A stretch of 64,000 bases of DNA from Alistipes timonensis (GTDB lineage: Bacteria; Bacteroidota; Bacteroidia; Bacteroidales; Muribaculaceae): the NCBI GenBank assembly GCA_023663385.1, contig JAMPHO010000001.1:871153-935152 (forward strand). Reading direction: 5' to 3'. Position 1 is the first letter of the stretch. Every line of letters begins with the position of its first letter. Below, one piece after another: positions 16,095 to 26,078 of the stretch. Position numbers and translations under genes: made by a program. The notes beneath the pieces are model-generated. The model was not told where the DNA came from. It did no database searches and worked only from the letters and a program-made list of their open reading frames with translations.

Positions 16095-18003
16095 TGCCGC
16101 GCGTTATCCACTGCTGAGCCGGATTGATTCGCCGGCCGACCTTCGCGCTCTATCCGTCGGGCAGCTTCCACAAGTGTGCGCCGACATTCGCGAATTCCTT
16201 ATAAACTCCCTGTCGAAAAACCCGGGACACTTCGCCTCAAGTATGGGCGCGGTGGAGCTGACCGTGGCGCTTCATTATGTGTTCAACACGCCTTACGACC
16301 GTATCGTGTGGGACGTGGGGCACCAAGCATATGGCCACAAGCTGCTCACGGGGCGCCGCGACCGATTCCACGAGAACAGAAAGCTCAACGGGCTTAGCGG
16401 GTTCCCAAACCCCGATGAAAGCGAATATGACACTTTCTCGGCGGGGCACGCTTCAAACTCTATTTCCGCCGCGCTCGGCATGGCCGTAGCCACGGAAATG
16501 AATACCGACGAGCCCCGGCGCAACATCGTGGCCGTGATAGGTGACGCTTCGATTGGCGGCGGTCTCGCTTTCGAGGGACTTAACAACGCCGCCAACACCC
16601 CCAACAATCTGCTGATTATCCTTAACGACAACGACATGTCGATTGACGACAATGTCGGCTCGCTGCATAAGTATCTCGCGCAGATCACCACTTCGAAGCG
16701 TTACAACAACCTTCGGTTCAAACTATACCGCGTACTGAGGAAGATGCACCTGGTTTCGGACCGCGGGCGCGGGTCCATACTCCGCTTCAACAACTCGCTC
16801 AAAGCGCTGCTCAGCCGCCAGCAGAACATTTTCGAAGGGCTAAACATCAGATACTTCGGTCCCGTCGACGGCCACGACACCGCCAACCTCGTAAAGGTGC
16901 TCGGCGACATAAAGGATATGACAGGCCCGAAAATTCTGCACATAAAAACTGTCAAAGGAAAGGGATTCGAGGCTGCTGAACAGGACCCGGCCACCTGGCA
17001 CGCTCCGGGAAAATTCAATCCCGAGTCGGGTGAGCGCCCGGCATCGACCGCGGGTCCTCACCCTCCTAAATACCAGGATGTTTTCGGCGAGACCCTTCTC
17101 GAACTCGCCGAAGAGAATAAAAAAATCACCGGCATCACGGCGGCGATGCTCTCCGGCACATCGCTCAGCATCATGAGGGAAAAATTCCCCGACCGGGTGT
17201 TCGATGTGGGCATCTCGGAAGAGCACGCCGTAACCTTCGCCGGTGGTCTGGCCAAGGACGGACAACGCCCCTATGTCGCAATTTATTCGGCGTTCCTTCA
17301 GCGAGCCTACGACCAGATTATCAACGACGTGGCGCTACAGCGCCTGCCGGTTGTGTTCTGCATCGACCGTGCAGGAATCGTCGGAGAGGATGGTGCCACT
17401 CACCATGGTGTTTTCGACCTTCCTTACCTCAGAGCAATACCCGGGATGACCGTGGCCGCTCCTTCGTCGGAGGTGGAGCTCCGCAATATGCTGTACACAT
17501 CAAGTCTTGGTGTGATCGACGGCCCCATGGCCATACGCTACCCGAGAGGCAACGGCTCGAACCCCGACTGGAAAAAGCCCATGAAGCAACTACCCGTCGG
17601 CAAAGGTGTTGAAATAAAGGTGTCACCCGAATCAAAAGTCACCATATTGTCAATTGGCACCATGCTCTCCGCCGCTGTCGAGGCAGCTGCCATGGCCGAA
17701 GCCGATGGAGTGACTGCCGACGTCTACGATATGCGGTATCTCAAACCACTCGACACTGAAATACTGAAGAAAGTGGCCGAAAAGGGGCGCCCCATCGTCA
17801 CGGTGGAGGATGGCGCGCTTGCCGGAGGTTTCGGCTCAGCCGTCACCGAGTGGCTGATCGACAACGGCTACAGCCTGCCGGTAAAGCGAATCGGCATAGC
17901 CGACAAGTTTGTCGCGCAGGGCACGGTTGGCGAGCTGCACAAACTCTGCGGACTTGACGCGAGGTCGATCGCCGACGCCGTCGTGGGATCAGTTGAACAC
18001 TAA
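16054..18003 (+). CDS. dxs: 1-deoxy-D-xylulose-5-phosphate synthase
   Basis: A 649-residue thiamine-diphosphate enzyme that joins pyruvate and glyceraldehyde-3-phosphate in the first step of the MEP isoprenoid pathway. Visible signatures are [15 protein letters not shown], the metal/TPP motif [17 protein letters not shown] and, in the pyrimidine-binding half, [17 protein letters not shown] with its catalytic Glu. The C-terminal transketolase domain ends normally. The only in-frame ATG before the conserved region is at 16054, inside the small membrane gene. The sequence is close in length to characterised Dxs enzymes. Confidence 0.96.
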   Translation: MSATTNQTAKSADDAARYPLLSRIDSPADLRALSVGQLPQVCADIREFLINSLSKNPGHFASSMGAVELTVALHYVFNTPYDRIVWDVGHQAYGHKLLTGRRDRFHENRKLNGLSGFPNPDESEYDTFSAGHASNSISAALGMAVATEMNTDEPRRNIVAVIGDASIGGGLAFEGLNNAANTPNNLLIILNDNDMSIDDNVGSLHKYLAQITTSKRYNNLRFKLYRVLRKMHLVSDRGRGSILRFNNSLKALLSRQQNIFEGLNIRYFGPVDGHDTANLVKVLGDIKDMTGPKILHIKTVKGKGFEAAEQDPATWHAPGKFNPESGERPASTAGPHPPKYQDVFGETLLELAEENKKITGITAAMLSGTSLSIMREKFPDRVFDVGISEEHAVTFAGGLAKDGQRPYVAIYSAFLQRAYDQIINDVALQRLPVVFCIDRAGIVGEDGATHHGVFDLPYLRAIPGMTVAAPSSEVELRNMLYTSSLGVIDGPMAIRYPRGNGSNPDWKKPMKQLPVGKGVEIKVSPESKVTILSIGTMLSAAVEAAAMAEADGVTADVYDMRYLKPLDTEILKKVAEKGRPIVTVEDGALAGGFGSAVTEWLIDNGYSLPVKRIGIADKFVAQGTVGELHKLCGLDARSIADAVVGSVEH

Positions 18004-18026
18004 CGCTCAGTTGTCGTTATAATCAT

Positions 18027-19370
18027 ATGAGAATAGTCATAGTAGGCGCGGGCGAAGTCGGTTCGCATCTCGCGAAGTTATTGTCGCGGGAGAACCAGGA
18101 TATAATCGTGGTCGATCGCGACAACGAGAAACTCGATAAGCTCGATGCCAACTATAACCTTATGACGAGCGTCGGTAGCCCTACCTCATTCCGCGACCTC
18201 GCGGCCGCCGGCGTCAACGAGGATTGCGACCTGCTTATCGCCGTCACGCCGTTTGAGAATACGAACCTCGTGGCTTGCGCTATCGGAAAGAAGCTCGGTG
18301 CCACCAAAACGGTGGCGCGCATCGACAACTACGAATTTCTCTCGGCTTCAGGCCGCGAGTTCTTCAACTCAATCGGTGTTGACCATCTGATCTACCCCGA
18401 GGACCTCGCCGCCAAGGAGATTGTCACGGCGCTTCGCCGCCCTTGGGTCAGGAATTGGTACGAGCTCCACGACGGCCAATTGATTATTCTGAGCGTGCGG
18501 GTGAGAAACGGTGCCGAGATAATAGGCCGCAAACTCCGCGACATAACATCCTCGCAACACAACTACCACGTTTCGGCCATCAAACGCCGCCACGACACGC
18601 TGATTCCGGGTGGCGAGGACGTTGTGCGCGACAACGACATCCTCTTCTTCACCACGACCCGAGACTACGTCGACGAGATACGCCAGATTTGCGGTAAGCG
18701 CGACTATAAGATTGAGAAAATCATGATTATGGGTGGCGGACGCATCGCGGTGCGCCTCGCGCATATGGCTTCCGACCGATGGGAAATGACCATAATCGAG
18801 GAGAATGCCGAAGTTTGCCGCAGGTTGCCCGAGCGTTGCAGCGGATGCAACGTGAACATAATCCACGGCGATGCCCGCAACAACGAGACACTGCGCGAGG
18901 AGGGGCTCGAAGGGATGGACGCATTCGTGGCGCTGACCGATTTCTCCGAGTCGAACATCCTCGGATGCCTTACCGCCAAGGAGTTCGGTGTGAGCAAAAC
19001 GGTCGCGGAGGTTGAGAACATCCAGTTTATTTCCGAAGCGGAAGCGCTGAACATCGGCTCCATTATCAATAAGAAACTTTTAGCTTCGAGCAAGATTTTC
19101 CAGGTGCTTCTCGCGTCCGACGAGAACACATCGAAGTTCCTCACACTGGCCGACGCCGAAATCGCGGAGCTCGAAGCCCGTGAGGGTTCTAAGATAACCC
19201 AAGCCCCGGTGATGGACCTCAAGCTCAGCAAGGAGATGACTATCGCGGGTCTAATACGCGACGGCGAAGGGATGCTCGTGGGTGGTCGCACACAGATACA
19301 GCCGGGCGACCATGTGGTGGTGTTCTGCCTCTCGGGGCATATCCACAAAATCGAACGGCTTTTCAGCTGA
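18027..19370 (+). CDS. trkA: Trk potassium uptake regulatory subunit TrkA
   Basis: A 447-residue cytoplasmic ring protein that gates the TrkH potassium channel. It has two RCK units, each with a Rossmann nucleotide site: MRIVIVGAGEVGSHLAKLL at the start and IMIMGGGRIAVRLAHMAS near residue 235. Each is followed by a TrkA-C ligand domain. Conserved acidic ends (VDRDNEKLDKL and IEENAEVCRRL) fit NAD(H) or ATP/ADP binding. It is followed 21 bases later by trkH, so both subunits are made together. Confidence 0.94.
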   Translation: MRIVIVGAGEVGSHLAKLLSRENQDIIVVDRDNEKLDKLDANYNLMTSVGSPTSFRDLAAAGVNEDCDLLIAVTPFENTNLVACAIGKKLGATKTVARIDNYEFLSASGREFFNSIGVDHLIYPEDLAAKEIVTALRRPWVRNWYELHDGQLIILSVRVRNGAEIIGRKLRDITSSQHNYHVSAIKRRHDTLIPGGEDVVRDNDILFFTTTRDYVDEIRQICGKRDYKIEKIMIMGGGRIAVRLAHMASDRWEMTIIEENAEVCRRLPERCSGCNVNIIHGDARNNETLREEGLEGMDAFVALTDFSESNILGCLTAKEFGVSKTVAEVENIQFISEAEALNIGSIINKKLLASSKIFQVLLASDENTSKFLTLADAEIAELEAREGSKITQAPVMDLKLSKEMTIAGLIRDGEGMLVGGRTQIQPGDHVVVFCLSGHIHKIERLFS

Positions 19371-19391
19371 CCTTTCAAACAACGCACCGTA

Positions 19392-20864
19392 GTGAAACGC
19401 TCTGGTTTTTCCCATATAAACTGGCTGATGCTCATCCGCATATCGGGATGGCTTCTTTTGGTCGAAGGGGTCTTTATGTCGGTACCCCTGCTCACAACCC
19501 TGTACTACGGCGAGGAAGATTTCCTCGCTTTCCTCATAGCGATGGCTTCTACTTTGGGTTGCGGCGCGTTGGCGGCATTCTGTGTTAAGCCGCGACGGTT
19601 CGATATGGGAAAGCGCGAGGGGTTTCTGCTCACAGCCTTGGTGTGGGTGATATTCTCGTGCTTCGGTATGATACCGTTCCTTCTAAGCACTACCAAGCTT
19701 ACCATATCCGAGGCTTATTTCGAAGCGATGTCGGGTTTCACGACCACCGGTGCCTCGGTGATGCCGACGGTCAACAACCTCAGCCATGGGATACATATGT
19801 GGCGCTCGCTCATGCAGTGGATAGGCGGCATGGGTATCATTCTCTTCACGCTCGCGGTGTTGCCGATGCTCAACTCTTCGGGGGGCATGCAGATGTTCAA
19901 CGCCGAGGTTACAGGTATCACCCACGAGAAACTGCGGCCGAGAGTCAGCTCCACGGCCAAACGCCTCTGGCTTGTGTATATATTGCTGACGGTTACCCTT
20001 ATGGTGCTCTACTGGATAGGGCCGATGGATTCATTTGACAGCATATGCCACGCCTTCTCAACGATGTCGACCGGCGGATTTTCAACACGTCCAGAGTCAA
20101 TTTCGCAGTGGAATTCGCTATATATCAAGATTGTCACATCGGTGTTTATGTTTATCGGGGGCGTTAACTTCGCCTTGATATTCAAAGCGTCGATGGGCGA
20201 TCTGAAGGGGGTGTGGAACAACGAGGTTTTCCGCATCTATGTGGGCACGATTCTCGTGCTGCTGGTTCTGTTCGACATAGCCTTGGTGAACAACCCCATG
20301 GTTCCCGACCGTGTCGAGTCCTACACGATCGACCCTCTGTTCATGATTATATCAATGATGTCATCGACCGGCTACACCCTTAACGGAGTTGGCGACTGGG
20401 GTCTGTTTATCTTCTCGCTCCTCCTTATAATGATGTTTGTCGGGGCGTGCGCAGGCTCAACCTCGGGCGGGTCAAAACTCGACCGCTCGATATACCTGTG
20501 GAAGAACGCCCGCAACGAGCTCTACCGCTGCATCTACCCCAACCACATTCTGTCGGTGAGCATAAACGGACGTACCATCTCGCCGGAAATCACCAACAAA
20601 GTAATGGTGTTCATGAGCCTTTACGTCATTGTGATACTCGTCGGGGGGATAGCGCTGGCGGTAAACGGCATCCCGCTTTCCGACGCGTTTTTCGCATCTT
20701 TTTCCTGTGTGAGCAACACGGGGTTGAGCGCTGCGGGCTTCGGAGACAGCTTCGCCATAGTGCCCGACGCGGGAAAATGGGTGCTCTCGCTGCTGATGCT
20801 CACAGGCCGTCTCGAAATCTTCACCATCCTCCTGCTTTTCACGCCGGGGTTCTGGAACCGCTAA
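19392..20864 (+). CDS. trkH: Trk potassium uptake channel subunit TrkH
   Basis: A 490-residue membrane protein of the TrkH/KtrB superfamily. The four pore repeats are visible as FEAMSGFTTTGASV, CHAFSTMSTGGFST, IISMMSSTGYTLNG and FASFSCVSNTGLSAAG, each with the selectivity-filter glycine. The start is GTG at 19392, which keeps the first hydrophobic helix complete. It follows trkA directly. It converges with uvrA; an 8-bp inverted repeat covers the stop codon. Confidence 0.94.
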   Translation: MKRSGFSHINWLMLIRISGWLLLVEGVFMSVPLLTTLYYGEEDFLAFLIAMASTLGCGALAAFCVKPRRFDMGKREGFLLTALVWVIFSCFGMIPFLLSTTKLTISEAYFEAMSGFTTTGASVMPTVNNLSHGIHMWRSLMQWIGGMGIILFTLAVLPMLNSSGGMQMFNAEVTGITHEKLRPRVSSTAKRLWLVYILLTVTLMVLYWIGPMDSFDSICHAFSTMSTGGFSTRPESISQWNSLYIKIVTSVFMFIGGVNFALIFKASMGDLKGVWNNEVFRIYVGTILVLLVLFDIALVNNPMVPDRVESYTIDPLFMIISMMSSTGYTLNGVGDWGLFIFSLLLIMMFVGACAGSTSGGSKLDRSIYLWKNARNELYRCIYPNHILSVSINGRTISPEITNKVMVFMSLYVIVILVGGIALAVNGIPLSDAFFASFSCVSNTGLSAAGFGDSFAIVPDAGKWVLSLLMLTGRLEIFTILLLFTPGFWNR

Positions 20865-20873
20865 TCGGTTCCA
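20853..20873. terminator. Short inverted repeat over the trkH stop
   Basis: TGGAACCG and CGGTTCCA flank CTAAT, forming an 8-bp hairpin between the convergent trkH and uvrA ends. No T-run follows on either strand, so it is only a weak terminator candidate. Confidence 0.3.
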
Positions 20874-20882
20874 GAAGTGTGC

Positions 20883-23714
20883 TCACATACCGAGTTCCTC
20901 GCGAAGGAATGGCGCGGTAGGTGAGTCGGTGCGGGCTACCTCTTCGGGAGTGCCGGTGGCGATAATCCGTCCGCCGTTGCGTCCTCCGTCAGGGCCCATA
21001 TCTACAATGTAGTCGGCGCTCTTCACCACATCGAGGTTATGCTCAATGACGAGTACCGTGTTCCCTTTGTCAACCAGTCGGTTCAGCACGGACAAAAGAA
21101 CTTTTATATCCTCGAAGTGCAAGCCCGTGGTAGGCTCGTCGAGCACGAAGAGCGTGCGCCCGGTATCGCGCTTGGCCAGTTCCGTGGCGAGTTTCACACG
21201 CTGGTTCTCGCCGCCCGACAGCGTCGACGACGGCTGCCCGAGCCTGATATATCCCAGCCCGATTTCCTGGAGCACTTTAAGTTTCTTGAGAATCGACGGC
21301 TGGTTGGCGAAGAACTCGACGGCCTGGTTGATGGTCATATCGAGCACATCGGCTATCGACTTCCCTTTGAATCGCACTTCGAGCGTCTCGCGGTTGTAGC
21401 GCTTGCCGCCACACACCTCGCATGGCACGAGCACATCGGGTAGGAAATTCATCTCGATACTCTTGTACCCGTTACCCTTGCAAGCCTCGCAGCGGCCCCC
21501 CGCCACATTGAACGAAAAGCGCCCCGGTTTATAGCCTCTGATTTTCGCTTCTGGAAGTCCCACGAACAGATTGCGGATGTCGGAAAACACACCCGTGTAA
21601 GTCGCCGGATTGCTGCGGGGCGACCGTCCGAGAGGCGACTGGTCTACCGTGACAATCTTGTCGATATTGTCGTCGCCGATAATCTCGCGGTAAGGGAGCG
21701 GCTCCTGGAGGGAGCGGTAGAATTTTTGCGAAAGTATCGGTTGAAGAGTGCCGTTGACGAGCGACGACTTACCGCTGCCGCTGACTCCGCAGACGCACGT
21801 CAGCGTGCCGAGCGGCAATCTGAAATCAACATTCCTGAGATTATGCCCCTCGCATCCGAGCAGTTCGATAAACTTGCCGTTACCCTTGCGCCGTTCCGCC
21901 GGGACTTCGATAGAAAGTCGCCCGGTGAGGTATCCGGCGGTAAGAGTGTCGGTTTTCAGCATCTCGGCGGGGGTGCCTTCGAAGACGACCTCCCCACCCT
22001 TTCGGCCCGCCTTCGGTCCGATGTCAACGATATAGTCAGCCTCAAGCATCATATCCTTGTCATGCTCTACGACTATAATGGAGTTCCTCGCGTCGCGCAG
22101 GCGCTTGAGCGAGGTTATCAGCTTTCGGTTGTCGCGCTGGTGCAGACCGATACTCGGCTCGTCGAGGATGTAAAGCACGTTTACCAACTCCGACCCGAGC
22201 TGCGTCGCGAGGCGTATGCGCTGGCTTTCGCCGCCCGACAATGTCGCGGACGCGCGGTTGAGCGAGAGATAGCCGAGCCCTACATCCACGAGGAACGACA
22301 ATCTGGTGCGAATCTCTTTAAGGATTTCGTCGGCAATCACCCGCTGGCGGTCAGAGAGATGTCCGCCTACGGTTTTCGACCATTCAAGCAACTCCGAAAT
22401 GTCGAGCGCCGACAGTTCTGCGATGTTCTTGCCGTCGATAAAGAAGTGCAGCGCCTCGCGGTTGAGCCTGGCGCCTGAGCACTCGGGGCACACCCTGCGC
22501 GAATAAAACTGGTCGCTCCATTTCTGCGCGGCCGACGAAGCGTCGTCGGTCTGCTGCATTTCAATATATTTGAGCAGACCCTCGAACGAAAGGAAGTAAT
22601 TGGAGGTCGACAGAGTGTCGCTCTTGACCCTCAGCCGTTCATCCGTGCCGTTCATTATGTCGTTAACGGCATCCTCAGGCAGCTCTCCCACTGGTGTGTC
22701 AAGTGAGCAACCATATTTGTCGCAGATCGCATCGACCTGCCAGAAAATCATCGAGTTCTTATATTTCCCGAGCGGGGCTATACCCCCCTGGCGGATGGAT
22801 AGCGCCGGGTTGGGCATAACCTTCTCCATATCGATGACATTGACCGAGCCAAGCCCCTTGCATCGCGGACACGCCCCGAGCGGAGAGTTGAACGAGAAGT
22901 TGTGCGGGGCGGGCTCGCGGTAGGATATGCCGCTCACAGGGTCCATAAGGCTCTGGCTGTAATGGCGCACTTCGTCGGACTCAACATCGTAGACCATCAT
23001 TTGCTTTCCACCCTGACGGAGAGTGTCGCCCACGGAATTACGGAGCCTCGAAGCGTCGTTGCCGTTGACCTTCATCTTGTCGACAACGAGTTCAACGGAA
23101 TGGTTCTTATATCGGTCGAGCTTCATACCCGGCGTTATCTCACGAATCTCCCCGTCGACGCGGACATTTAGGAACCCTTTTTTTGTAAGTTGCTCGAAGA
23201 GTTCCTTGTAATGTCCCTTTCGGTTATGCACCAGCGGCGCGAGAAGGCATACTTTCTTTCCCGCGTAGCGTTGCAAAATAAGCTCCACGATTTTCTCCAC
23301 GGAGTACTTCACCATCGGCTCGCCGCTGATGTAGCTCCGGGCCTCTCCGGCGCGGGCGAACAGCAGGCGCAGGTAGTCGTAGACCTCAGTGGTGGTGCCT
23401 ATGGTGCTTCGCGGGTTGCGGTTGATAGTTTTCTGCTCGATGGCGATTACCGGCGACAGCCCAGAGACGTGATCGACATCGGGGCGCTCCAGGGAGCCGA
23501 GCATATTGCGGGCATACGACGAGAAGGTTTCGATATAGCGCCGCTGGCCTTCGGCGAAAATAGTGTCGAAGGCCAATGACGACTTACCGCTGCCGCTCAA
23601 ACCGGTGATTACCGAGAGGGTACCGTGCGGTATGGTTACATCTATATTCTTAAGATTATGAACCCGCGCGCCTATAACGGTCAAACTTTCAAGCGGATCA
23701 ATTTCTTTTGACAT
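20883..23714 (-). CDS. uvrA: Excinuclease ABC subunit UvrA
   Basis: A 943-residue damage-recognition ATPase of nucleotide excision repair. Both ABC cassettes are intact: Walker A GLSGSGKSS and GVSGSGKSS, with signatures LSGGESQR and LSGGENQR. The zinc modules CPRCKG...CPEC and CEACKG...CEVC are complete. An ATG five codons upstream (23729) is equally possible; I chose the one giving the shorter N terminus. It is in the same direction as the envelope genes upstream but separated from them by 85 bases. Confidence 0.96.
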   Translation of the reverse strand: MSKEIDPLESLTVIGARVHNLKNIDVTIPHGTLSVITGLSGSGKSSLAFDTIFAEGQRRYIETFSSYARNMLGSLERPDVDHVSGLSPVIAIEQKTINRNPRSTIGTTTEVYDYLRLLFARAGEARSYISGEPMVKYSVEKIVELILQRYAGKKVCLLAPLVHNRKGHYKELFEQLTKKGFLNVRVDGEIREITPGMKLDRYKNHSVELVVDKMKVNGNDASRLRNSVGDTLRQGGKQMMVYDVESDEVRHYSQSLMDPVSGISYREPAPHNFSFNSPLGACPRCKGLGSVNVIDMEKVMPNPALSIRQGGIAPLGKYKNSMIFWQVDAICDKYGCSLDTPVGELPEDAVNDIMNGTDERLRVKSDTLSTSNYFLSFEGLLKYIEMQQTDDASSAAQKWSDQFYSRRVCPECSGARLNREALHFFIDGKNIAELSALDISELLEWSKTVGGHLSDRQRVIADEILKEIRTRLSFLVDVGLGYLSLNRASATLSGGESQRIRLATQLGSELVNVLYILDEPSIGLHQRDNRKLITSLKRLRDARNSIIVVEHDKDMMLEADYIVDIGPKAGRKGGEVVFEGTPAEMLKTDTLTAGYLTGRLSIEVPAERRKGNGKFIELLGCEGHNLRNVDFRLPLGTLTCVCGVSGSGKSSLVNGTLQPILSQKFYRSLQEPLPYREIIGDDNIDKIVTVDQSPLGRSPRSNPATYTGVFSDIRNLFVGLPEAKIRGYKPGRFSFNVAGGRCEACKGNGYKSIEMNFLPDVLVPCEVCGGKRYNRETLEVRFKGKSIADVLDMTINQAVEFFANQPSILKKLKVLQEIGLGYIRLGQPSSTLSGGENQRVKLATELAKRDTGRTLFVLDEPTTGLHFEDIKVLLSVLNRLVDKGNTVLVIEHNLDVVKSADYIVDMGPDGGRNGGRIIATGTPEEVARTDSPTAPFLREELGM

Positions 23715-23799
23715 AGGTAATGCTTTCAAACTCTTAATTCCTTATATATCTCGCAAGCCGGGGGTAACGACGACTGGCGCTGATGAAGAAAATAAAATG

Positions 23800-24693
23800 T
23801 CACTTCCGTCCCTTGGCCGGCAGTTTCACCGTATAGGACTTTCCGGGAGCTACGGGGAGTTTTTTTGCCCTGATCCATGGATTGAGCTCCCTGAGAACGG
23901 CGTAGTTGGCACCGTTGGACTTGGCCCACGCGGGGAGGTCCTCGATGGTTTCCGTCACTTTCACTTCACGACAGTCATACGGCTTGTAGAGCTGAGAGTC
24001 GCGAAGCCGGTACCCGAACTTTGCCGGGTTCTCCATAAGGACCTTGGCCGCGAGCACGCGGAACATATAGCGCGATGTCTCCTCTACGAGGTACAGGTCG
24101 AAGGCCGACTCGGCCAATTGCGATTCAAGCTCTTTGGAAATGCGCCCCTGGCCGCCGTTGTACGAGGCCATAGCCGATTCCCAATTGCCGTACTTCGCCT
24201 TGGCCTTCTTCAGGAATCGGGCGGCGGCGGCAGTGGATTTCTCGGGGTGATAGCGCTCATCGACATAATCGTTTACCTCAAGGCCGTACTCCTTGGCGGT
24301 CGACGGCATGAATTGCCACAGTCCGGCGGCTTTCGCTCCCGAGTACGCCCTCGGGTTCAGACTTGACTCGATAGCGGCAAGGTACACCATATCCTCTGGC
24401 ACGCCGTTGGCTTTAAGCACTTCGCGCATCATCGGGAAATAGCGCGGCGCGCGTTTGAGCATCAGCATGGTGGAGGCATGGGAGTACGACATCTGCGAAA
24501 GCTCCCTGTCGAGTCTTTCGTACATATCCTCGCGGTCAAACGCGAAACGGTGTCCGGCGAATGTCATTTGCCGGGGCACCGGGGGGCTGTAGACCGCCGG
24601 CATCTCGGTCGGCCGGTCCTGAGCCGCCGTAGCCATGGGGGCTAACGCTATCGCGGCAAGCAGAGCCGCTGTTGTCAAGTTGTTGATTCTCAT
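23800..24693 (-). CDS. Periplasmic SLT-type lytic transglycosylase (MltD/Slt-like)
   Basis: A 297-residue exported protein with a signal peptide ending near the Ala-rich stretch at residues 18-24. The SLT domain (about residues 85-200) shows the catalytic Glu in AAIESSLNPRAYS, then AAGLWQFMPSTAKEYGL and the closing NGGQGR motif. Such enzymes cut the MurNAc-GlcNAc bond of peptidoglycan, leaving 1,6-anhydro-MurNAc. A C-terminal segment near 225-295 (YRLRDSQLYKPYDCREVKV) resembles the linker after MltD SLT domains, but no LysM repeat is clear. It is the last gene of a four-gene operon. Confidence 0.88.
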   Translation of the reverse strand: MRINNLTTAALLAAIALAPMATAAQDRPTEMPAVYSPPVPRQMTFAGHRFAFDREDMYERLDRELSQMSYSHASTMLMLKRAPRYFPMMREVLKANGVPEDMVYLAAIESSLNPRAYSGAKAAGLWQFMPSTAKEYGLEVNDYVDERYHPEKSTAAAARFLKKAKAKYGNWESAMASYNGGQGRISKELESQLAESAFDLYLVEETSRYMFRVLAAKVLMENPAKFGYRLRDSQLYKPYDCREVKVTETIEDLPAWAKSNGANYAVLRELNPWIRAKKLPVAPGKSYTVKLPAKGRK

Positions 24694-24719
24694 TGTGGCT
24701 GGTAATTGTGGTGTTATGT

Positions 24720-26078
24720 TTACTCGGCCGGGGCGGCGGTTCCTCGCGTCCCCTTGTAGCCGATAATGTTAATGTCGCCGGAAAGCTTATAGTTCTTTCC
24801 GTCGGCGCCGGTCGCGCTTATGACATAATAATAAACACCTGAGGGGACCAATTTTCCTTTGTAACGTCCATTCCATCCCTGCGAGGGGTTGTCGAGATGC
24901 GCCACTTCCACGCCCCAGCGGTTGAAAATGTGGCATTCAAACCGGGTTATGGATTTATAGCTGACTTTCCACTCGTCGTTGACCCCTTCTGAGGCGCCGG
25001 GCGAGAATGCGTTGGGGCATTCAAGCCGTGATTCTCCTATAGTTATGGTGTAAGTCTGGGATACCTTCTCGCAAGTACCCTCGTTGTTGCCGCACAAGAA
25101 ACGGGCGTAAACCGAGCCGTAATCCTCGAACACGCGTTCGGTTTCAAGTTCGTTCACCCTCATATCTATGTAGTCGAACTCCGGGTCGGAGGCAAACTGC
25201 CATTCGCGGTAAATAGCGGCATCGGTGACAGCGGCTGTGAAATTAATTCTAACCGGCGCCGAGCCTCCGAGCGTGCCGCCGGAGCCGTCGTCGCCGCCAT
25301 CTTTGATCTCATTGTCGTGGTCTTCAGTAATCTGTTCGACCCAGGTGGCGGCGTCGACCGAGTGCGGGGCAATGTTGCCGGTGGAAACCGCCCGCCCGCG
25401 GCCCCACTGCTTCTGGAATCTGTCACCTTCAAGGTGGAAATCGGTATCGCAGAGAGCCCCGGCGCAAATTATGTCGCCGTTGACGTATTCAAGGGTCTCG
25501 GCGGCCTCCGAGGGCACCCACTGCCGCCGCTCCTCGTCGAGGGTGAGCGAGGTGTATGTGAGCGCGAGCTCGCGGGAAAGGGTCTCGCCGCGCCCGTTCA
25601 CCGAGTAATAAACAATGCGCGGCGCCACACCGTCAAGCACCAGGCGCTGCTGCCCGCAGTCTTGCTCCATCGGAGCAGATAACGCGTCGAGCACGCATTC
25701 GTGACGCGAGTAATCGACAACCCAGAAGCATTGTTGCGCGGCGCCGTCGGAGGGTGTGACTATGTATCCGCCGTCGCCCCCGTTGAGCGTGACTACGCTG
25801 CGGTCACCTTCAACAGCGGAAGCGACATGCTCGGCATATCCGCCGCCGCGGGAGTCGAAACGCTGCCAGCGGTGCGACGACGCCGGCGTACCCGCGTCGC
25901 GGTATGAAACTTTGACGCCGTCGGTGCTCGGCAGAACATAGACAGCGGAGAGGCCGGTCGATGCCGCGGGCTTAACGGTGATTACCTCACCCGCGGAGTT
26001 CTCGAAACTAATCTGCGCACCGGCCGATACGGAGGCCGCGCAAAATGATATGATGGTATATAGTTTGATATTCTTCAT
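24720..26078 (-). CDS. Secreted protein with type B T9SS (CHU_C) sorting domain
   Basis: A 452-residue protein with a signal peptide (about residues 1-21). Its last 90 residues form a gliding-motility C-terminal (CHU_C / type B sorting) domain: CPNAFSPGASEGVNDEWKV, then FECHIFNRWGVEVAHL and PSGVYYYVISATGADGKNYKLSG. That domain directs cargo through the type IX secretion system and usually leaves it at the cell surface. The N-terminal 350 residues look like beta-rich repeats with no family I recognise. The start overlaps the upstream gene by four bases. T9SS machinery genes are not in this window. Confidence 0.83.
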   Translation of the reverse strand: MKNIKLYTIISFCAASVSAGAQISFENSAGEVITVKPAASTGLSAVYVLPSTDGVKVSYRDAGTPASSHRWQRFDSRGGGYAEHVASAVEGDRSVVTLNGGDGGYIVTPSDGAAQQCFWVVDYSRHECVLDALSAPMEQDCGQQRLVLDGVAPRIVYYSVNGRGETLSRELALTYTSLTLDEERRQWVPSEAAETLEYVNGDIICAGALCDTDFHLEGDRFQKQWGRGRAVSTGNIAPHSVDAATWVEQITEDHDNEIKDGGDDGSGGTLGGSAPVRINFTAAVTDAAIYREWQFASDPEFDYIDMRVNELETERVFEDYGSVYARFLCGNNEGTCEKVSQTYTITIGESRLECPNAFSPGASEGVNDEWKVSYKSITRFECHIFNRWGVEVAHLDNPSQGWNGRYKGKLVPSGVYYYVISATGADGKNYKLSGDINIIGYKGTRGTAAPAE